A stretch of DNA of 64,000 nt from Haemophilus haemolyticus (GCF_003493605.1 NZ_QQKA01000003.1:109887-173886); one strand, 5' to 3'; shown: positions 40,087-51,600, counted from the stretch's first letter. Numbers and translations are program-made. The notes: a model not told the origin generated them from the sequence alone.

Positions 40087-41364
40087 TTATACATATCTGG
40101 TCTTATGATTTTCTTGCTTCCAAGGTGCTACCCAAAATAAACAAAGCATGCCGGGAATCGCTAAAAATAAACAAAACCAAAAATACTGATAATACCCCAC
40201 TGCTCCCACTACATAACCAGAAAGCATACCTAAAACTTTACTAGGCAAAGCTGAAAGGCTTGTAAAAAGTGCAAGTTGCGTTGCAGTATAAAGAGGATTA
40301 CTCTCACGCGCCATAAAAGCCACAAAAGCCGCGGTACCAAGTCCAACGCCAATATATTCTGCGGCAATCACAACACCTAGTTTCCATAACTCAGCTGATG
40401 TAATAACATCAAAATGTCCGAAAGCAGACAACCAAATAAACCCACTAATTGTTACCATTTGTACAAGCCCAAATAGCCACAATGCACGGTTAATACCCAG
40501 TTTTATCATTATCACACCACCAGCAAGCCCAGATAAAATGCTTGACCAAAGTGCGGTACTTTTTACAACAATAGCAATATCCTCTTTGCTAAATCCCATG
40601 TCATAAATAAATTTGGTTTGTAGCGTTGTGGCAAAAGAATCCCCGAACTTATACAAAAACAAAAACAGTAAAAAACCGATAGCCTGAATAACGCCCTTAC
40701 GCTGGAAAAATTCTTGTAATGGAATCCAAAATGCTTGATAGAACGGCTGATTAGTTTGCTGCATGTCTATTTTTGGTTCTTTTGCTAAAAATAGTGTCAT
40801 GAAGATGCCCGCTAACATACAAAGTGCGGTCCATAAAAAGACTGTTTCCCAAGGATAAATCGCCGCCAAATAGAGCGATAATCCACCAGGAATTAATCCT
40901 GCAATTCGATAAGCATTAATATGAATAGTGTTTCCCAAACCTAATTCATGATCAGTCAAAATTTCACGGCGATACGCATCTAACACGATATCTTGTGTGG
41001 CTGAAAAAAAGGCGATAAGCAACGCAATATTTGCCACCACGCTCAGTTGTGTGAGCGGATCAAACAGGCTAATGATGTAAAGTAAAATCAATAATGCCAC
41101 TTGTGAAAGTAACATCCAGCTACGACGACGCCCTAAAAAACTCAGGAAATAACGATCCAATAATGGTGCCCACAAAAATTTCAATCCATAAGGCAACATC
41201 ACACCCGTTACTGCACCAATAAGCTCAATTGAGAGATGTTTATCTGTCAGCCAAACAGGCAACATTTGCAATAACACAAATAATGGCAAACCAGAATTAA
41301 AACCTGTGAATACGCAAATCAACATCTTGCGTGTAAAAATTTGGGAAGAAAGGGAATTTGACAT
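40087..41364 (-). CDS. ampG: Muropeptide permease AmpG
   Basis: AmpG imports GlcNAc-1,6-anhydroMurNAc peptides for cell-wall recycling. The 425-residue MFS protein has about 12 hydrophobic segments; FTGFNSGLPLFVLLQMLPVWL and LDRYFLSFLGRRRSWMLLSQ are typical of the N-terminal half. E. coli AmpG is longer at the C-terminus (491 residues) by two extra helices absent here. Its substrates are made by lytic transglycosylases such as the Slt encoded at 19743. Confidence 0.92.
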   Translation of the reverse strand: MSNSLSSQIFTRKMLICVFTGFNSGLPLFVLLQMLPVWLTDKHLSIELIGAVTGVMLPYGLKFLWAPLLDRYFLSFLGRRRSWMLLSQVALLILLYIISLFDPLTQLSVVANIALLIAFFSATQDIVLDAYRREILTDHELGLGNTIHINAYRIAGLIPGGLSLYLAAIYPWETVFLWTALCMLAGIFMTLFLAKEPKIDMQQTNQPFYQAFWIPLQEFFQRKGVIQAIGFLLFLFLYKFGDSFATTLQTKFIYDMGFSKEDIAIVVKSTALWSSILSGLAGGVIMIKLGINRALWLFGLVQMVTISGFIWLSAFGHFDVITSAELWKLGVVIAAEYIGVGLGTAAFVAFMARESNPLYTATQLALFTSLSALPSKVLGMLSGYVVGAVGYYQYFWFCLFLAIPGMLCLFWVAPWKQENHKTRYV

Positions 41365-41423
41365 AAAGTGCGGTTAATTTTGGTTGTATTTTAGAAACTT
41401 CGCCTTTCAATTAAAGGATAAGT

Positions 41424-41457
41424 GTAAAAATTAGGGGGATTTTTAATCATATCCCCC
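41424..41457 (-). terminator. Terminator of galE
   Basis: GGGGGAT (41434-41440) pairs with ATCCCCC (41451-41457) with a ten-base AT loop, and the minus strand then runs TAATTTTTAC. Confidence 0.75.
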
Positions 41458-41507
41458 AATGTTGAGCATTCTTCTTCCTAAAAAAGAAAAACAAATATTA
41501 GAGAATA

Positions 41508-42524
41508 TTAATCTCTATACCCTTTTGGATTATTTTTCTGCCAGTTCCACGTATCTTGCATCATTTTTTCAAGACCGCGTTCTGCCACCCAACCAAGCTC
41601 TTTTGCAGCTAAACTAGGATCAGAATAGCATGTCGCAATATCACCAGGGCGGCGTTCTACAAGTTTATATGCAATGGTAATGTCGTTGGCTTTTTCAAAG
41701 GCTTTTACCATGTCTAATACAGAATAACCATGGCCTGTACCTAGGTTATAAATATGTAAACCAGCGTCATTTTCATGACGTTGAAGCGCTTTTAAATGCC
41801 CCACAGCTAAATCCACTACATGAATATAATCACGCACACCTGTTCCATCATGAGTGTCGTAATCACTACCAAATACAGAAAGTTGTGCTAATTTACCGAT
41901 AGCAACTTGGCTAATATAAGGTAATAAATTATTTGGAATACCATTTGGATCTTCACCAATTAAGCCACTTTCATGCGCCCCAACTGGATTAAAATAACGC
42001 AAGATGGTCATGCTAAATTTTGGTTCCGCTTTTGCTGTATCGCGTAAAATCTGCTCAACCATATATTTAGATGTACCATAAGGATTAGTTGTACCACCGA
42101 CTTCACAATCTTCTGTAATTGGAATAATTTTTGGATCACCATAAACCGTTGCAGATGAGCTAAATACAAAGTTCCAAACACCTGCTTTTTTCATTTCTTG
42201 AATTAATACAAGGGTGCCAGCCACATTGTTCATATAATATTCTGTTGGTTTTTGAACACTTTCCCCTACAGCTTTCAATCCAGCAAAGTGAATAACAGAG
42301 CTAATCTCATTTTCTGCAAAAATTTTTTGTAACAAAGCACGATCTAAAATATCACCTTCATAAAACTTTGCTTCTTTGCCCGTAATTTGTTTTACGCGCT
42401 CAAGGGATTTTGGCGATGAATTGCAAAGATTATCTAATACCACCACCTCTTTGCCAGCATTTAATAATTCTACAACTGTGTGAGAACCGATATAACCGGC
42501 GCCACCTGTCACTAAAATGGCCAT
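41508..42524 (-). CDS. galE: UDP-glucose 4-epimerase
   Basis: GalE interconverts UDP-glucose and UDP-galactose; in H. influenzae it also supplies galactose for lipooligosaccharide. The 338 residues show the NAD fold [12 protein letters not shown] (~4-15), the catalytic Ser/Thr in [11 protein letters not shown], Tyr-x3-Lys in [12 protein letters not shown], and [12 protein letters not shown]. The ATG at 42524 (AAGGAAATC upstream) replaces a longer frame reaching into rhlB. It is separate from galTKM, as expected when the enzyme is needed without galactose. Confidence 0.97.
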   Translation of the reverse strand: MAILVTGGAGYIGSHTVVELLNAGKEVVVLDNLCNSSPKSLERVKQITGKEAKFYEGDILDRALLQKIFAENEISSVIHFAGLKAVGESVQKPTEYYMNNVAGTLVLIQEMKKAGVWNFVFSSSATVYGDPKIIPITEDCEVGGTTNPYGTSKYMVEQILRDTAKAEPKFSMTILRYFNPVGAHESGLIGEDPNGIPNNLLPYISQVAIGKLAQLSVFGSDYDTHDGTGVRDYIHVVDLAVGHLKALQRHENDAGLHIYNLGTGHGYSVLDMVKAFEKANDITIAYKLVERRPGDIATCYSDPSLAAKELGWVAERGLEKMMQDTWNWQKNNPKGYRD

Positions 42525-42567
42525 AATGATTTCCTTATTAATTATTGAGACTAAAAAAATTATATCA

Positions 42568-43815
42568 CTATTTTGTGTGATAAGAACGATGTCTTGTATG
42601 CCCTTGCGGTGGTACTGCACGTTTTAAACGATACGGTTTCGGCAGTTCAAGCAAGGCTTCTGTTTCATATTGGCTCACTGGGATAGAATGACCAATATAT
42701 TCTTCAATAGCGGGTAAATTCATCGCATATTCTTCGCAAGCAAAACTAATCGAAACGCCACTTTCCCCTGCTCGTCCAGTACGGCCGATTCGGTGCACAT
42801 AATCTTCCCGATCATCGGGTAAATCATAATTGAAAACATGCGTCACATCAGAAATATGCAAGCCACGAGCAGCCACATCTGTTGCCACTAAAATATCCAA
42901 ATCACCGTCGGTAAATTGTTTTAATAACGATAAACGTTTTTTCTGTGCTACATCGCCAGTCAGTAAACCAACACGATGCCCATCAGCAGCCAAATAACCC
43001 CAAATTTCTTCACAACGATGTTTCGTATTCGCAAATACAATACAGCGCTCAGGCCATTCATCTTCCATTAAGGTTAAGAGAAGTGCCATTTTATCCTGAT
43101 TAGATGGATAAAAAAGTTCTTCTTTGATTCGATGCCCTGTTTTTTGTTCCGGTTCAATTTCAATATATTCAGGGTCATTCATATCTTCAAATGCTAATTC
43201 ACGCACTTTATAAGAAAGTGTCGCTGAAAATAACATCGTTAAACGAGACTGCGGAGCGGGACATTTACGCAATAAATAACGAATATCACGGATAAACCCA
43301 AGATCGAACATTCGATCCGCTTCATCTAGCACGACAACTTGGATTTCATCTAAACAAATTACGCCTTGTTTCACATAATCAATGACTCGCCCCGTCGTAC
43401 CAATCAAAATATCGACGCCACGCTCAATCGCTTGTAGTTGTTTATCATAACCATCGCCTCCATAGGCAAGTGCGGTCTTTAATCCACTCGCTTTTGCAAG
43501 AAATTCTGCGTCATTACTAATCTGCACCGCTAATTCTCGAGTAGGCGCTAAAATCAAAGCTCTTGGGTGAGGATATTTCAGATTAGGATCTTGGAGAGTT
43601 AAAAGATGGTGAAAAGTAGCCGTTAAAAAAGCCATTGTCTTGCCTGTACCAGTTTGAGCTTGTCCTGCGACATCTCGTCCATTTAAACTGATAGGCAAGG
43701 ATAAAGCCTGAATTGGGGTACAAAAATCAAAGCCTTTTTTTGCCAAAGCATCTCGTACAATCGGGTGTAGAGGAAGATCAGAGAATCTTTGTTGGCTTAA
43801 ATAATCTTGTTGCAT
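42568..43815 (-). CDS. rhlB: ATP-dependent RNA helicase RhlB
   Basis: This 415-residue DEAD-box helicase is of the degradosome type, unwinding structured RNA for RNase E/PNPase. Motifs in order: [11 protein letters not shown] (Q), AQTGTGKT (Walker A), PTRELAVQ (Ia), [14 protein letters not shown] (DEAD), LFSATLS (SAT), TDVAARGLH, and [10 protein letters not shown] (VI). Its C-terminus ([16 protein letters not shown]) is short and basic as in RhlB. The ATG at 43815 is preferred to a GTG at 43824. A hairpin separates it from yacG. Confidence 0.93.
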   Translation of the reverse strand: MQQDYLSQQRFSDLPLHPIVRDALAKKGFDFCTPIQALSLPISLNGRDVAGQAQTGTGKTMAFLTATFHHLLTLQDPNLKYPHPRALILAPTRELAVQISNDAEFLAKASGLKTALAYGGDGYDKQLQAIERGVDILIGTTGRVIDYVKQGVICLDEIQVVVLDEADRMFDLGFIRDIRYLLRKCPAPQSRLTMLFSATLSYKVRELAFEDMNDPEYIEIEPEQKTGHRIKEELFYPSNQDKMALLLTLMEDEWPERCIVFANTKHRCEEIWGYLAADGHRVGLLTGDVAQKKRLSLLKQFTDGDLDILVATDVAARGLHISDVTHVFNYDLPDDREDYVHRIGRTGRAGESGVSISFACEEYAMNLPAIEEYIGHSIPVSQYETEALLELPKPYRLKRAVPPQGHTRHRSYHTK

Positions 43816-43892
43816 AAAAATCACATCTTAGAATAATAAAATTACGTTTAGCATAGCATGCTTAGGGAAAATCCTCAAAAAAGGACCGCACT

Positions 43893-43928
43893 TATAAAAA
43901 TTAACCGATAGGGTTTCCTATCGGTTAA
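43893..43928 (-). terminator. Terminator after yacG
   Basis: A perfect 12-bp stem (43901-43912 with 43917-43928, loop GTTT) is followed on the minus strand by a T-run. It ends the coaE-yacG transcript before rhlB. Confidence 0.85.
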
Positions 43929-43931
43929 TCT

Positions 43932-45153
<1,222 letters not shown>

Positions 45154-45157
<4 letters not shown>

Positions 45158-46419
45158 TTCGGATAAACTGGAAGACGTTTACAAATTGCTAATACTTTTT
45201 CTTTAGTTTCAGCAATCACTTGTTCTTCATTTTCTTTGCCTAAAGCATCTAAAACATCACACATCCAGCCAGCTAATTCACGCACATCATTTTCATTGAA
45301 ACCACGGCGAGTCACAGATGGTGTACCTACACGGATACCTGAAGTAACAAATGGTTTTTGCGGATCGTTTGGTACAGCATTTTTATTCACTGTAATATTT
45401 GCTTTACCTAATGCTGCATCAGCTGCTTTACCAGTTAATCCTTGTTTGATGAAACTTACTAAGAACAAGTGGTTTTCAGTACCATTTGACACAACGTCAT
45501 AACCACGTTGTTTAAATACTTCAACCATTGCTTTTGCATTTCTCAACACATTTGCTTGGTATTCTTTATATTGAGGCTCTAATGCTTCTTTAAAGCAAAC
45601 TGCTTTTGCCGCAATAATATGAACTAATGGACCACCTTGGTTTGCAGGGAATACAGATGATTGTAATTTTTTGTAGATTTCTTCATCACCACAAGATGAA
45701 AGAATTAAACCACCACGCGGACCGCCCAATGTTTTATGGGTTGTTGTTGTCACAACATGTGCATGAGGCAGTGGATTTGGATATAAACCCGCTGCAATTA
45801 ATCCCGCTACATGCGCCATATCCACAAATAAATACGCACCGACTTCATCTGCGATTTCACGCATTTTCGCCCAATCCACAATTTGTGAATAAGCCGAGAA
45901 ACCCGCAACGATAAGTTTTGGTTTACATTCTAATGCTTTTTGACGAACATCTTCATACTCAATTAAGCCATCCGCAGTGATTCCATAAAGCACAGAGTTA
46001 TAAATCTTGCCGGAGAAACTGACTTTTGCGCCGTGAGTTAAGTGCCCACCGTGAGCCAAATCCATACCTAAAATAGTATCGCCCGCATTAATCAATGCAC
46101 CATACACCGCAGCATTCGCTTGTGAACCAGAGTGCGGTTGAACATTCACGTAATCTGCACCAAATAATTCTTTCGCGCGGTCAATTGCTAACTGTTCCAC
46201 AATGTCTGCATACTCACAACCACCATAATAGCGTTTGCCGGGATAGCCTTCCGCATATTTATTGGTGAATTGAGAACCTTGCGCTTGCATTACGCGCGGG
46301 CTGGCATAGTTTTCAGAAGCGATTAATTCAATATGTTCTTCTTGACGACGATTCTCATCTTGAATGGCTTGCCATAAAACCGGATCGTAATCAGCGATGT
46401 TCATGCTCTTTTTAAACAT
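45154..46419 (-). CDS. glyA: Serine hydroxymethyltransferase
   Basis: GlyA converts serine and tetrahydrofolate to glycine and methylene-THF, the main one-carbon source for purines. The 421 residues carry the PLP Lys in [14 protein letters not shown] (~225-238), [11 protein letters not shown] and [13 protein letters not shown]. The start at 46419 has AGAGGA upstream; the longer frame is rejected. It joins PurH, PurD and the glycine-riboswitch symporter as one-carbon/glycine functions in this window. Confidence 0.97.
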
Positions 46420-46534
46420 TGTGTTTTCCTCTTTGTTTGAATTATTTGTGTATAGTTTATCTGTTTCCAAGTAAAAACTTAATCAAAAATTTCGATCATA
46501 TTTTTCATTATTACAATGAAAAACATTCATTTAT

Positions 46535-46828
46535 CTAAATCAGGCTTTTTTCTTTCACTAATGTCTCAATTAGTTTAACTTCTTTTGTTTTCTCGCCAGC
46601 ACCAAGTTTACGGCATTGGCTGGTTTCTTTCGTATAAGTATTAAAATTGGTCATCCTTGTTGGGCTTTTCATTTTAATCTTCATATCCAAATGATTACCA
46701 CAGCTATTACAAGGTGAAACAAATTCCTTATCTAATTCTTTAAATTCTGGAGATTGTTCAATAATTTTTGCGACTAGTGGTGAATGGGCGGTTTTAAATA
46801 GACGAACGGTAAAATCATAACTTACCAT
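46535..46828 (-). CDS. Small Cys-containing protein of unknown function
   Basis: This 97-residue protein starts MVSYDFTVRLFKTAHSPLVAK, and I do not recognise it. It carries a C-x2-C pair in SPCNSCGNHLDMKI and one further Cys in TSQCRKLGAGE, too few for a convincing zinc ribbon. The tail is Lys-rich. The ATG at 46828 follows the stop of the broken gene upstream by ten bases; the frame is open further upstream but would overlap that gene. It could be a real small protein or a remnant. Confidence 0.5.
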   Translation of the reverse strand: MVSYDFTVRLFKTAHSPLVAKIIEQSPEFKELDKEFVSPCNSCGNHLDMKIKMKSPTRMTNFNTYTKETSQCRKLGAGEKTKEVKLIETLVKEKSLI

Positions 46829-46838
46829 CACTTGCCTG

Positions 46839-47099
46839 CTATTTGGCTTTGGCTTGCAATAAATAGCGCATCCAACCTTCTTTTGTATCAATCTGAGAGA
46901 TACCACGCATCAGCACGGTTTGATCCGCTCGATAAGTGACATAATCAAAATGCTCAACTGGCAAAGGCTCCTTGGCGGCTGGTTTCATATGACGCATCCA
47001 ATCGCCTACCAACGCTTTTTTCTGTTCGGTTTGCTAATGTGCCGTTGCATATCCCGATAGCAATACGGCGACAAGACTACCCAATATTAATTTTCTCAT
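46839..47099 (-). pseudogene. Small exported-protein gene broken by an in-frame stop
   Basis: From the ATG at 47099 the frame encodes a clear signal peptide (MRKLILGSLVAVLLSGYATAH, 21 residues), then an in-frame TAG at 47034-47036, then 64 further open codons (QTEQKKALVGDWMRHMKPAA... ending RYLLQAKAK) to a stop at 46839-46841. A single base change after the signal peptide explains the break. The function is unknown; a product of about 86 residues would be periplasmic. The downstream part could still start at an internal Met but would lack export. Confidence 0.7.
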
Positions 47100-47161
47100 G
47101 AGATATTTCTTTTACTAACAGTAGAGATAACATTCATCAATACAAAGTAGGGAAAATTTTT

Positions 47162-48385
47162 TTAATCCGGAATATGTAAAAGGCGGCAGTTACATAAATC
47201 ATCACTCTCAAATTCGGATATTTCACCTGCAATCTTATTCGGAATGGGGAATAAACGCACAGTTAGAGGTTTATTTAAGCGAAATGCCATCGTTCCCGTA
47301 TCACGCATAATAGCTGCGATGCTTTCAGCCTTAGCATTTCCCGCCACAGGAACCGTATCTAAACCGATACCACATACGGCGCTATAAGTTAGTAAAGCGC
47401 GAATATCAAAATAGTGTTTTTGTGTCCCTTCGGCTAAACCTAAATCTTCTGTCACCGCCAACATTAATCCAGAAAATCCAACCAATGGTACACGCTGGAT
47501 TGATTTAAAGATTTTTGTCAGTAAAGCAGAAACCTCTACTGAACCAGCCGCACCAAAATAGGGCAATCCCATTAATTCATACACTTTTGTCATGGATGAA
47601 CAATTTTTAGATGGTGCCGCCGAACTATCAATGCCTGCAAATTCAAATTCACCTGATAATTTGACCGCACTTAACATCTCTAATACTTGATCTACATGAT
47701 ATTGCAACGCTTGCGACATCGCTTGATAACAATCCGCATAAAATTGATTATGAGGTGATTTGGGTACAGATTTTAATACTTCGACTAATAAATCAGGCGT
47801 TTCTAAACCAATGACAAAACTATTTGGTAAATGACTTAGATGATAACCGGCGGGGAAATAAGGAATAAATGGCTTGCAGTTAAAATTCACAGTAAAATTA
47901 AAGTTACCTTCGCCACGTGGTGTGATATTTGCAATCCGTTGTACCGCATAAACAGATTGCTCAATAAGTTCATTATCTAACACGCCATTTTCATCTAATG
48001 GCACATTAACACAGGCATTACACAAGTCACCATAAGCTGCGATTAACTCTGGCAATAACGCTATTTCCTCTTTATTTCTCGCCGCGCCTATTGCAAATCG
48101 AAGACGAATTCCACTTTCATTAAATTTATTCAGTAACTCCGTTAAATACTGCAAATCTGCTTTTGCCGTCTGCAAATTGGTTAAATCCAAATATTCACCA
48201 AAGGGATTGGTAATCACTCGAATCGATTGCAAGGTATAACCTGCTTTCTGCACAGCTGGCAATAACAAATCCACATCACGTTTGACTGAATAAAGGGCGT
48301 CTTCCCATTGCGTTTTATTTTTATGTAACGTTAGAAAAAAACTTATGGTACGAAAACGACATAATTCTTTATTTTTATAATCCAT
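47162..48385 (-). CDS. DUF711 (UPF0210) family protein
   Basis: This 407-residue cytoplasmic protein of the DUF711 family has an unknown function; homologues are sometimes annotated near pyruvate formate-lyase-like proteins or with ACT-domain partners. Conserved motifs visible are FEFAGIDSSAAPS (~245-257), GSVEVSALLTKIF and AVCGIGLDTVPVAGNAKAESIAAIMRD. The ATG at 48385 has AAGGGATC upstream, better than the one at 48400. It lies 24 bases after purD, so it may be transcribed with the purine genes. Its G+C looks like the chromosome average, unlike purD. Confidence 0.75.
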   Translation of the reverse strand: MDYKNKELCRFRTISFFLTLHKNKTQWEDALYSVKRDVDLLLPAVQKAGYTLQSIRVITNPFGEYLDLTNLQTAKADLQYLTELLNKFNESGIRLRFAIGAARNKEEIALLPELIAAYGDLCNACVNVPLDENGVLDNELIEQSVYAVQRIANITPRGEGNFNFTVNFNCKPFIPYFPAGYHLSHLPNSFVIGLETPDLLVEVLKSVPKSPHNQFYADCYQAMSQALQYHVDQVLEMLSAVKLSGEFEFAGIDSSAAPSKNCSSMTKVYELMGLPYFGAAGSVEVSALLTKIFKSIQRVPLVGFSGLMLAVTEDLGLAEGTQKHYFDIRALLTYSAVCGIGLDTVPVAGNAKAESIAAIMRDTGTMAFRLNKPLTVRLFPIPNKIAGEISEFESDDLCNCRLLHIPD

Positions 48386-48409
48386 TCGATCCCTTAACAT
48401 TAAATGTAG

Positions 48410-49699
48410 TTATTTTTTCTGCTCACGAGCCACAGCGCGATAGCCGATATCACGGCGATAAAAACGACCGTTCCATTGAATTTGTTCAGCCAGTTTCAGC
48501 GCTTTCTGTTGTGCCTCAAATACGCTTTCTCCTAATGCCGTAGCACAAAGCACGCGGCCGCCGTTGGTGACTAACTTGCCCGCTTTCGCTTCTACGCCCG
48601 CCAAAAAAACTTTCTCATTTTCGACCGCACTTTGAGGCAAACCGCTGATTTCATCGCCTTTGCGATAATCGCCCGGATAGCCTTCTGCTGCCAATATGAT
48701 ACCTAAAGAAGCTTTCGGATTCCATTGGGATTTCACTTCGTCTAATTTGCCATCACAGGCTTTAAGACAAAGCTCCACCAAATCCGATTCCAAACGTAAC
48801 ATAATCGGTTGGGTTTCCGGATCACCAAAACGGCAGTTAAATTCGATCACTTTCGGCTGGCCATTCGGCATGATCATCAAACCAGCATACAAGAAACCGG
48901 TGTAAATATTGCCCTCTGCCGCCATGCCGTTGACCGTTGGATAGATCACTTCACGCATTACCCGCGCATGAATTTCAGGTGTCACCACAGGCGCAGGAGA
49001 ATAAGCCCCCATACCGCCGGTGTTTAAGCCCGTGTCTTTCTCACCCACACGCTTGTGGTCTTGACTGGTCGCCATAGGTTCGACATTTTTGCCGTCCACC
49101 ATGACGATAAAGCTCGCCTCTTCGCCATCTAAAAATTCTTCAATGACCACTCGACTACCGGCTTCACCAAAGGCATTGCCGGAAAGCATATCGCGCACTG
49201 CGTCTTCCGCTTCTTGCAATGTCATCGCCACAATCACGCCTTTGCCAGCCGCCAAGCCATCCGCTTTAACGACAATTGGCGCGCCTTTTTCACGCAAGTA
49301 AGCCAATGCCGGTTCGACTTCGATGAAATTTTGATATTCTGCGGTTGGGATTTTATGACGGGATAAGAAATCTTTAGTAAAGGCTTTGGAACCTTCCAAT
49401 TGCGCAGCCGCTTGCGTTGGTCCGAAAATGTTTAAACCCGCAGCACGAAAAGCGTCCACCACCCCAATCACAAGTGGCGCTTCAGGCCCCACGATCGTTA
49501 AATCAATGTGGTTATCTTGGGCAAATTTAACCAATGAAGGAATATCCGTTGCACTGATATTAACGTTTTCGACCTTTTGTTCTAATGCCGTTCCGGCATT
49601 GCCCGGTGCAACAAAAATTTTATCCGCTAATGGAGATTGCGCCGCTTTCCAAGCGAGGGCGTGTTCACGACCGCCGTTTCCGATGATGAGGATGTTCAT
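48410..49699 (-). CDS. purD: Phosphoribosylamine-glycine ligase (GARS)
   Basis: PurD joins phosphoribosylamine and glycine in the second step of purine synthesis, using ATP. The 429-residue ATP-grasp enzyme shows MNILIIGNGGREHALAWK (~1-18), the ATP-grasp region APIVVKADGLAAGKGVIVA (~135-153) and NCRFGDPETQPIMLRL. It is second after purH, with a 181-base gap holding an inverted-repeat element. The gene is noticeably richer in G+C than its neighbours on sampled lines, hinting at transfer from another Pasteurellaceae. Confidence 0.97.
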   Translation of the reverse strand: MNILIIGNGGREHALAWKAAQSPLADKIFVAPGNAGTALEQKVENVNISATDIPSLVKFAQDNHIDLTIVGPEAPLVIGVVDAFRAAGLNIFGPTQAAAQLEGSKAFTKDFLSRHKIPTAEYQNFIEVEPALAYLREKGAPIVVKADGLAAGKGVIVAMTLQEAEDAVRDMLSGNAFGEAGSRVVIEEFLDGEEASFIVMVDGKNVEPMATSQDHKRVGEKDTGLNTGGMGAYSPAPVVTPEIHARVMREVIYPTVNGMAAEGNIYTGFLYAGLMIMPNGQPKVIEFNCRFGDPETQPIMLRLESDLVELCLKACDGKLDEVKSQWNPKASLGIILAAEGYPGDYRKGDEISGLPQSAVENEKVFLAGVEAKAGKLVTNGGRVLCATALGESVFEAQQKALKLAEQIQWNGRFYRRDIGYRAVAREQKK

Positions 49700-49728
49700 A
49701 ATGCTCCTTGTATCTTTTTGAATTTAAT

Positions 49729-49841
49729 CCCCTCTTTAGCAAAGAGGGGTAGGGGAGATTTGGCAGAAGTTATTTCAACCTCATAGTACATTTAGCATCG
49801 TTTAAATCTCCCCCTCACCCCCTCTTTACGAAAGAGGGGGG
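49729..49841. repeat. Inverted-repeat element between purH and purD
   Basis: Two imperfect inverted arms, 49729-49761 and 49804-49841, each contain a small palindrome (CCCCTCTTT...AAAGAGGGG) and face each other across 42 bases. The form is that of a small non-coding mobile repeat (MITE- or REP-like). I see no ORF in it. It sits in the spacer of a likely operon. Confidence 0.75.
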
Positions 49842-49880
49842 AATAAGTAAGTCGCTCATTAAGCGAAGTTGCTGCATAAA

Positions 49881-51479
49881 TTAATGTCTAAAATGCCGCA
49901 TTCCGGTCAATACCATCACCATATTATGCTCATCTGCCGCATCAATCACTTCCTGATCGCGCATTGAACCGCCCGGATGAATCACACATTGAATCCCCAC
50001 TTTCGCTGCCGCATCAATGCCATCACGGAATGGGAAGAACGCATCAGATGCCATTACACAACCGTCCACTTCCAAGCCTTCATCTTGCGCTTTAATACCG
50101 GCGATTTTAGCCGAATACACGCGGCTCATTTGGCCTGCGCCAATACCAATAGTTTGGTTATCTTTGGCATAAACAATGGCATTCGATTTCACAAATTTCG
50201 CCACTTTCCAGCAGAATAATAAATCTTTCAGTTCTTGTTCAGTCGGTTGACGTTTGCTGACCACTTTTAAGTCATCCAAGCCCACCATGCCTAAATCCGC
50301 ATCTTGCACCAACAAGCCACCGTTCACACGTTTGAAATCTAAACGTTGGGTACGTGCTTGCCATTCTCCACATTCAAGCAAACGGACATTTTTCTTACGT
50401 TTCACCACTTCAACGGCTTCCGCAGACACTTTCGGTGCGATAATCACTTCCACAAATTGACGTTCTACAATTTCATTTGCCGTTTTTTCGTCTAATTCAC
50501 GGTTAAACGCAATGATGCCGCCAAAAGCTGAGGTTGGGTCTGTTTGATAGGCGCGGTTGTAGGCCTCTAAAATGTCTTTGCCTAAAGCCACACCACACGG
50601 ATTGGCGTGTTTAACAATCACGCATGCCGGCTCATCAAATTCTTTTACACATTCAAGGGCTGCGTCGGTGTCGGCAATATTGTTATAAGACAAAGCTTTA
50701 CCTTGCAGTTGGTTTGCTGTTGCTACACTCGCTTCTTTTACATTGAGATCCACATAAAACGCGGCATTTTGATGGGCATTTTCGCCATAACGCATGGTTT
50801 GTTTACGCACGAAATTCAAATTTAAAGTCCGTGGAAATTGGCCGCACTTCGCCTCCGCATCTTCTTCAGCAGCAAGATGATAAGGTTTCACCAACTGACC
50901 GAAATAGTTGGCAATCATGGAATCATATTGCGCAGTATGTTCAAATGCTTTAATTGCAAGGTCAAAACGAGTTTCAAGCGTTAGGCTGTTTTGATGTTTA
51001 TCCATCTCTGCAAGAATTGCGTTGAAATCATGATTATTCACTACGATCGCCACATCTTTATGGTTTTTCGCAGCAGAGCGCACCATGGTTGGTCCACCGA
51101 TATCGATATTTTCTACCGCATCAGCCAAGGTACAATCTGGTTTAGCCACAGTGGTTGCAAATGGATATAAATTCACCACCACCATATCAATGCCTTCAAT
51201 GCCGTGTTGTTGCATAATGGCATCATCTGTACCACGACGGCCAAGAATACCGCCATGCACTTTGGGGTGTAAGGTTTTTACTCGACCGTCCATCATTTCT
51301 GGGAATCCCGTATAATCAGACACTTCAGTCACCGGCAAACCATACTGTTCTAACAATTTTGCCGTACCGCCTGTGGAAAGTAGTTTTACACCACGCTGTA
51401 CTAAGCCTTGAGCAAATTCTACGATACCGGTTTTATCAGAAACACTCAGTAAAGCCTGACGAATTGGACGATCTGTCAT
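49881..51479 (-). CDS. purH: Bifunctional AICAR formyltransferase / IMP cyclohydrolase
   Basis: PurH makes the last two steps to IMP. The 532 residues hold the N-terminal IMPCH domain ([44 protein letters not shown]) and the C-terminal AICAR transformylase (~200-532; the catalytic Lys-His in [15 protein letters not shown]). The ATG at 51479 follows AAGGAAA. A PurR box overlaps the promoter. It shares the elevated G+C of purD. The 10-formyl-THF it uses derives in part from GlyA. Confidence 0.97.
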   Translation of the reverse strand: MTDRPIRQALLSVSDKTGIVEFAQGLVQRGVKLLSTGGTAKLLEQYGLPVTEVSDYTGFPEMMDGRVKTLHPKVHGGILGRRGTDDAIMQQHGIEGIDMVVVNLYPFATTVAKPDCTLADAVENIDIGGPTMVRSAAKNHKDVAIVVNNHDFNAILAEMDKHQNSLTLETRFDLAIKAFEHTAQYDSMIANYFGQLVKPYHLAAEEDAEAKCGQFPRTLNLNFVRKQTMRYGENAHQNAAFYVDLNVKEASVATANQLQGKALSYNNIADTDAALECVKEFDEPACVIVKHANPCGVALGKDILEAYNRAYQTDPTSAFGGIIAFNRELDEKTANEIVERQFVEVIIAPKVSAEAVEVVKRKKNVRLLECGEWQARTQRLDFKRVNGGLLVQDADLGMVGLDDLKVVSKRQPTEQELKDLLFCWKVAKFVKSNAIVYAKDNQTIGIGAGQMSRVYSAKIAGIKAQDEGLEVDGCVMASDAFFPFRDGIDAAAKVGIQCVIHPGGSMRDQEVIDAADEHNMVMVLTGMRHFRH

Positions 51480-51520
51480 TACATTTTCCTTCATTAAATG
51501 TTTAAAAATAAGCGGAGTGA

Positions 51521-51542
51521 ATTATAGCGCAATCGTTTGCGC
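51521..51542 (-). promoter_or_regulatory. PurR operator and -10 box of purH
   Basis: GCGCAATCGTTTGCGC (51527-51542) matches the PurR consensus ACGCAAACGTTTGCGT at about 13 of 16 positions. On the minus strand it directly precedes a perfect -10 TATAAT (51521-51526), so bound PurR would block RNA polymerase. Confidence 0.75.
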
Positions 51543-51600
51543 AAATATAGAAAAGATTAAATAAAATGTAATCAGAATAAAGTGCGGTAAATTTCAAGCA

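Noticed and set aside
42525..42620. Longer GalE N-terminus overlapping rhlB
   Set aside because: The Rossmann motif must lie near the N-terminus, and a good ribosome site precedes the ATG at 42524.
46829..46906. Upstream extension of the small Cys-containing ORF to 46906
   Set aside because: It overlaps the better-supported frame of the broken exported-protein gene; the ATG at 46828 lies just after that gene's stop.
46535..48385. An undescribed defence or toxin-antitoxin system in the glyA-purD interval
   Set aside because: The small genes show no toxin, nuclease or antitoxin features, one is broken, and DUF711 has metabolic-type conservation.
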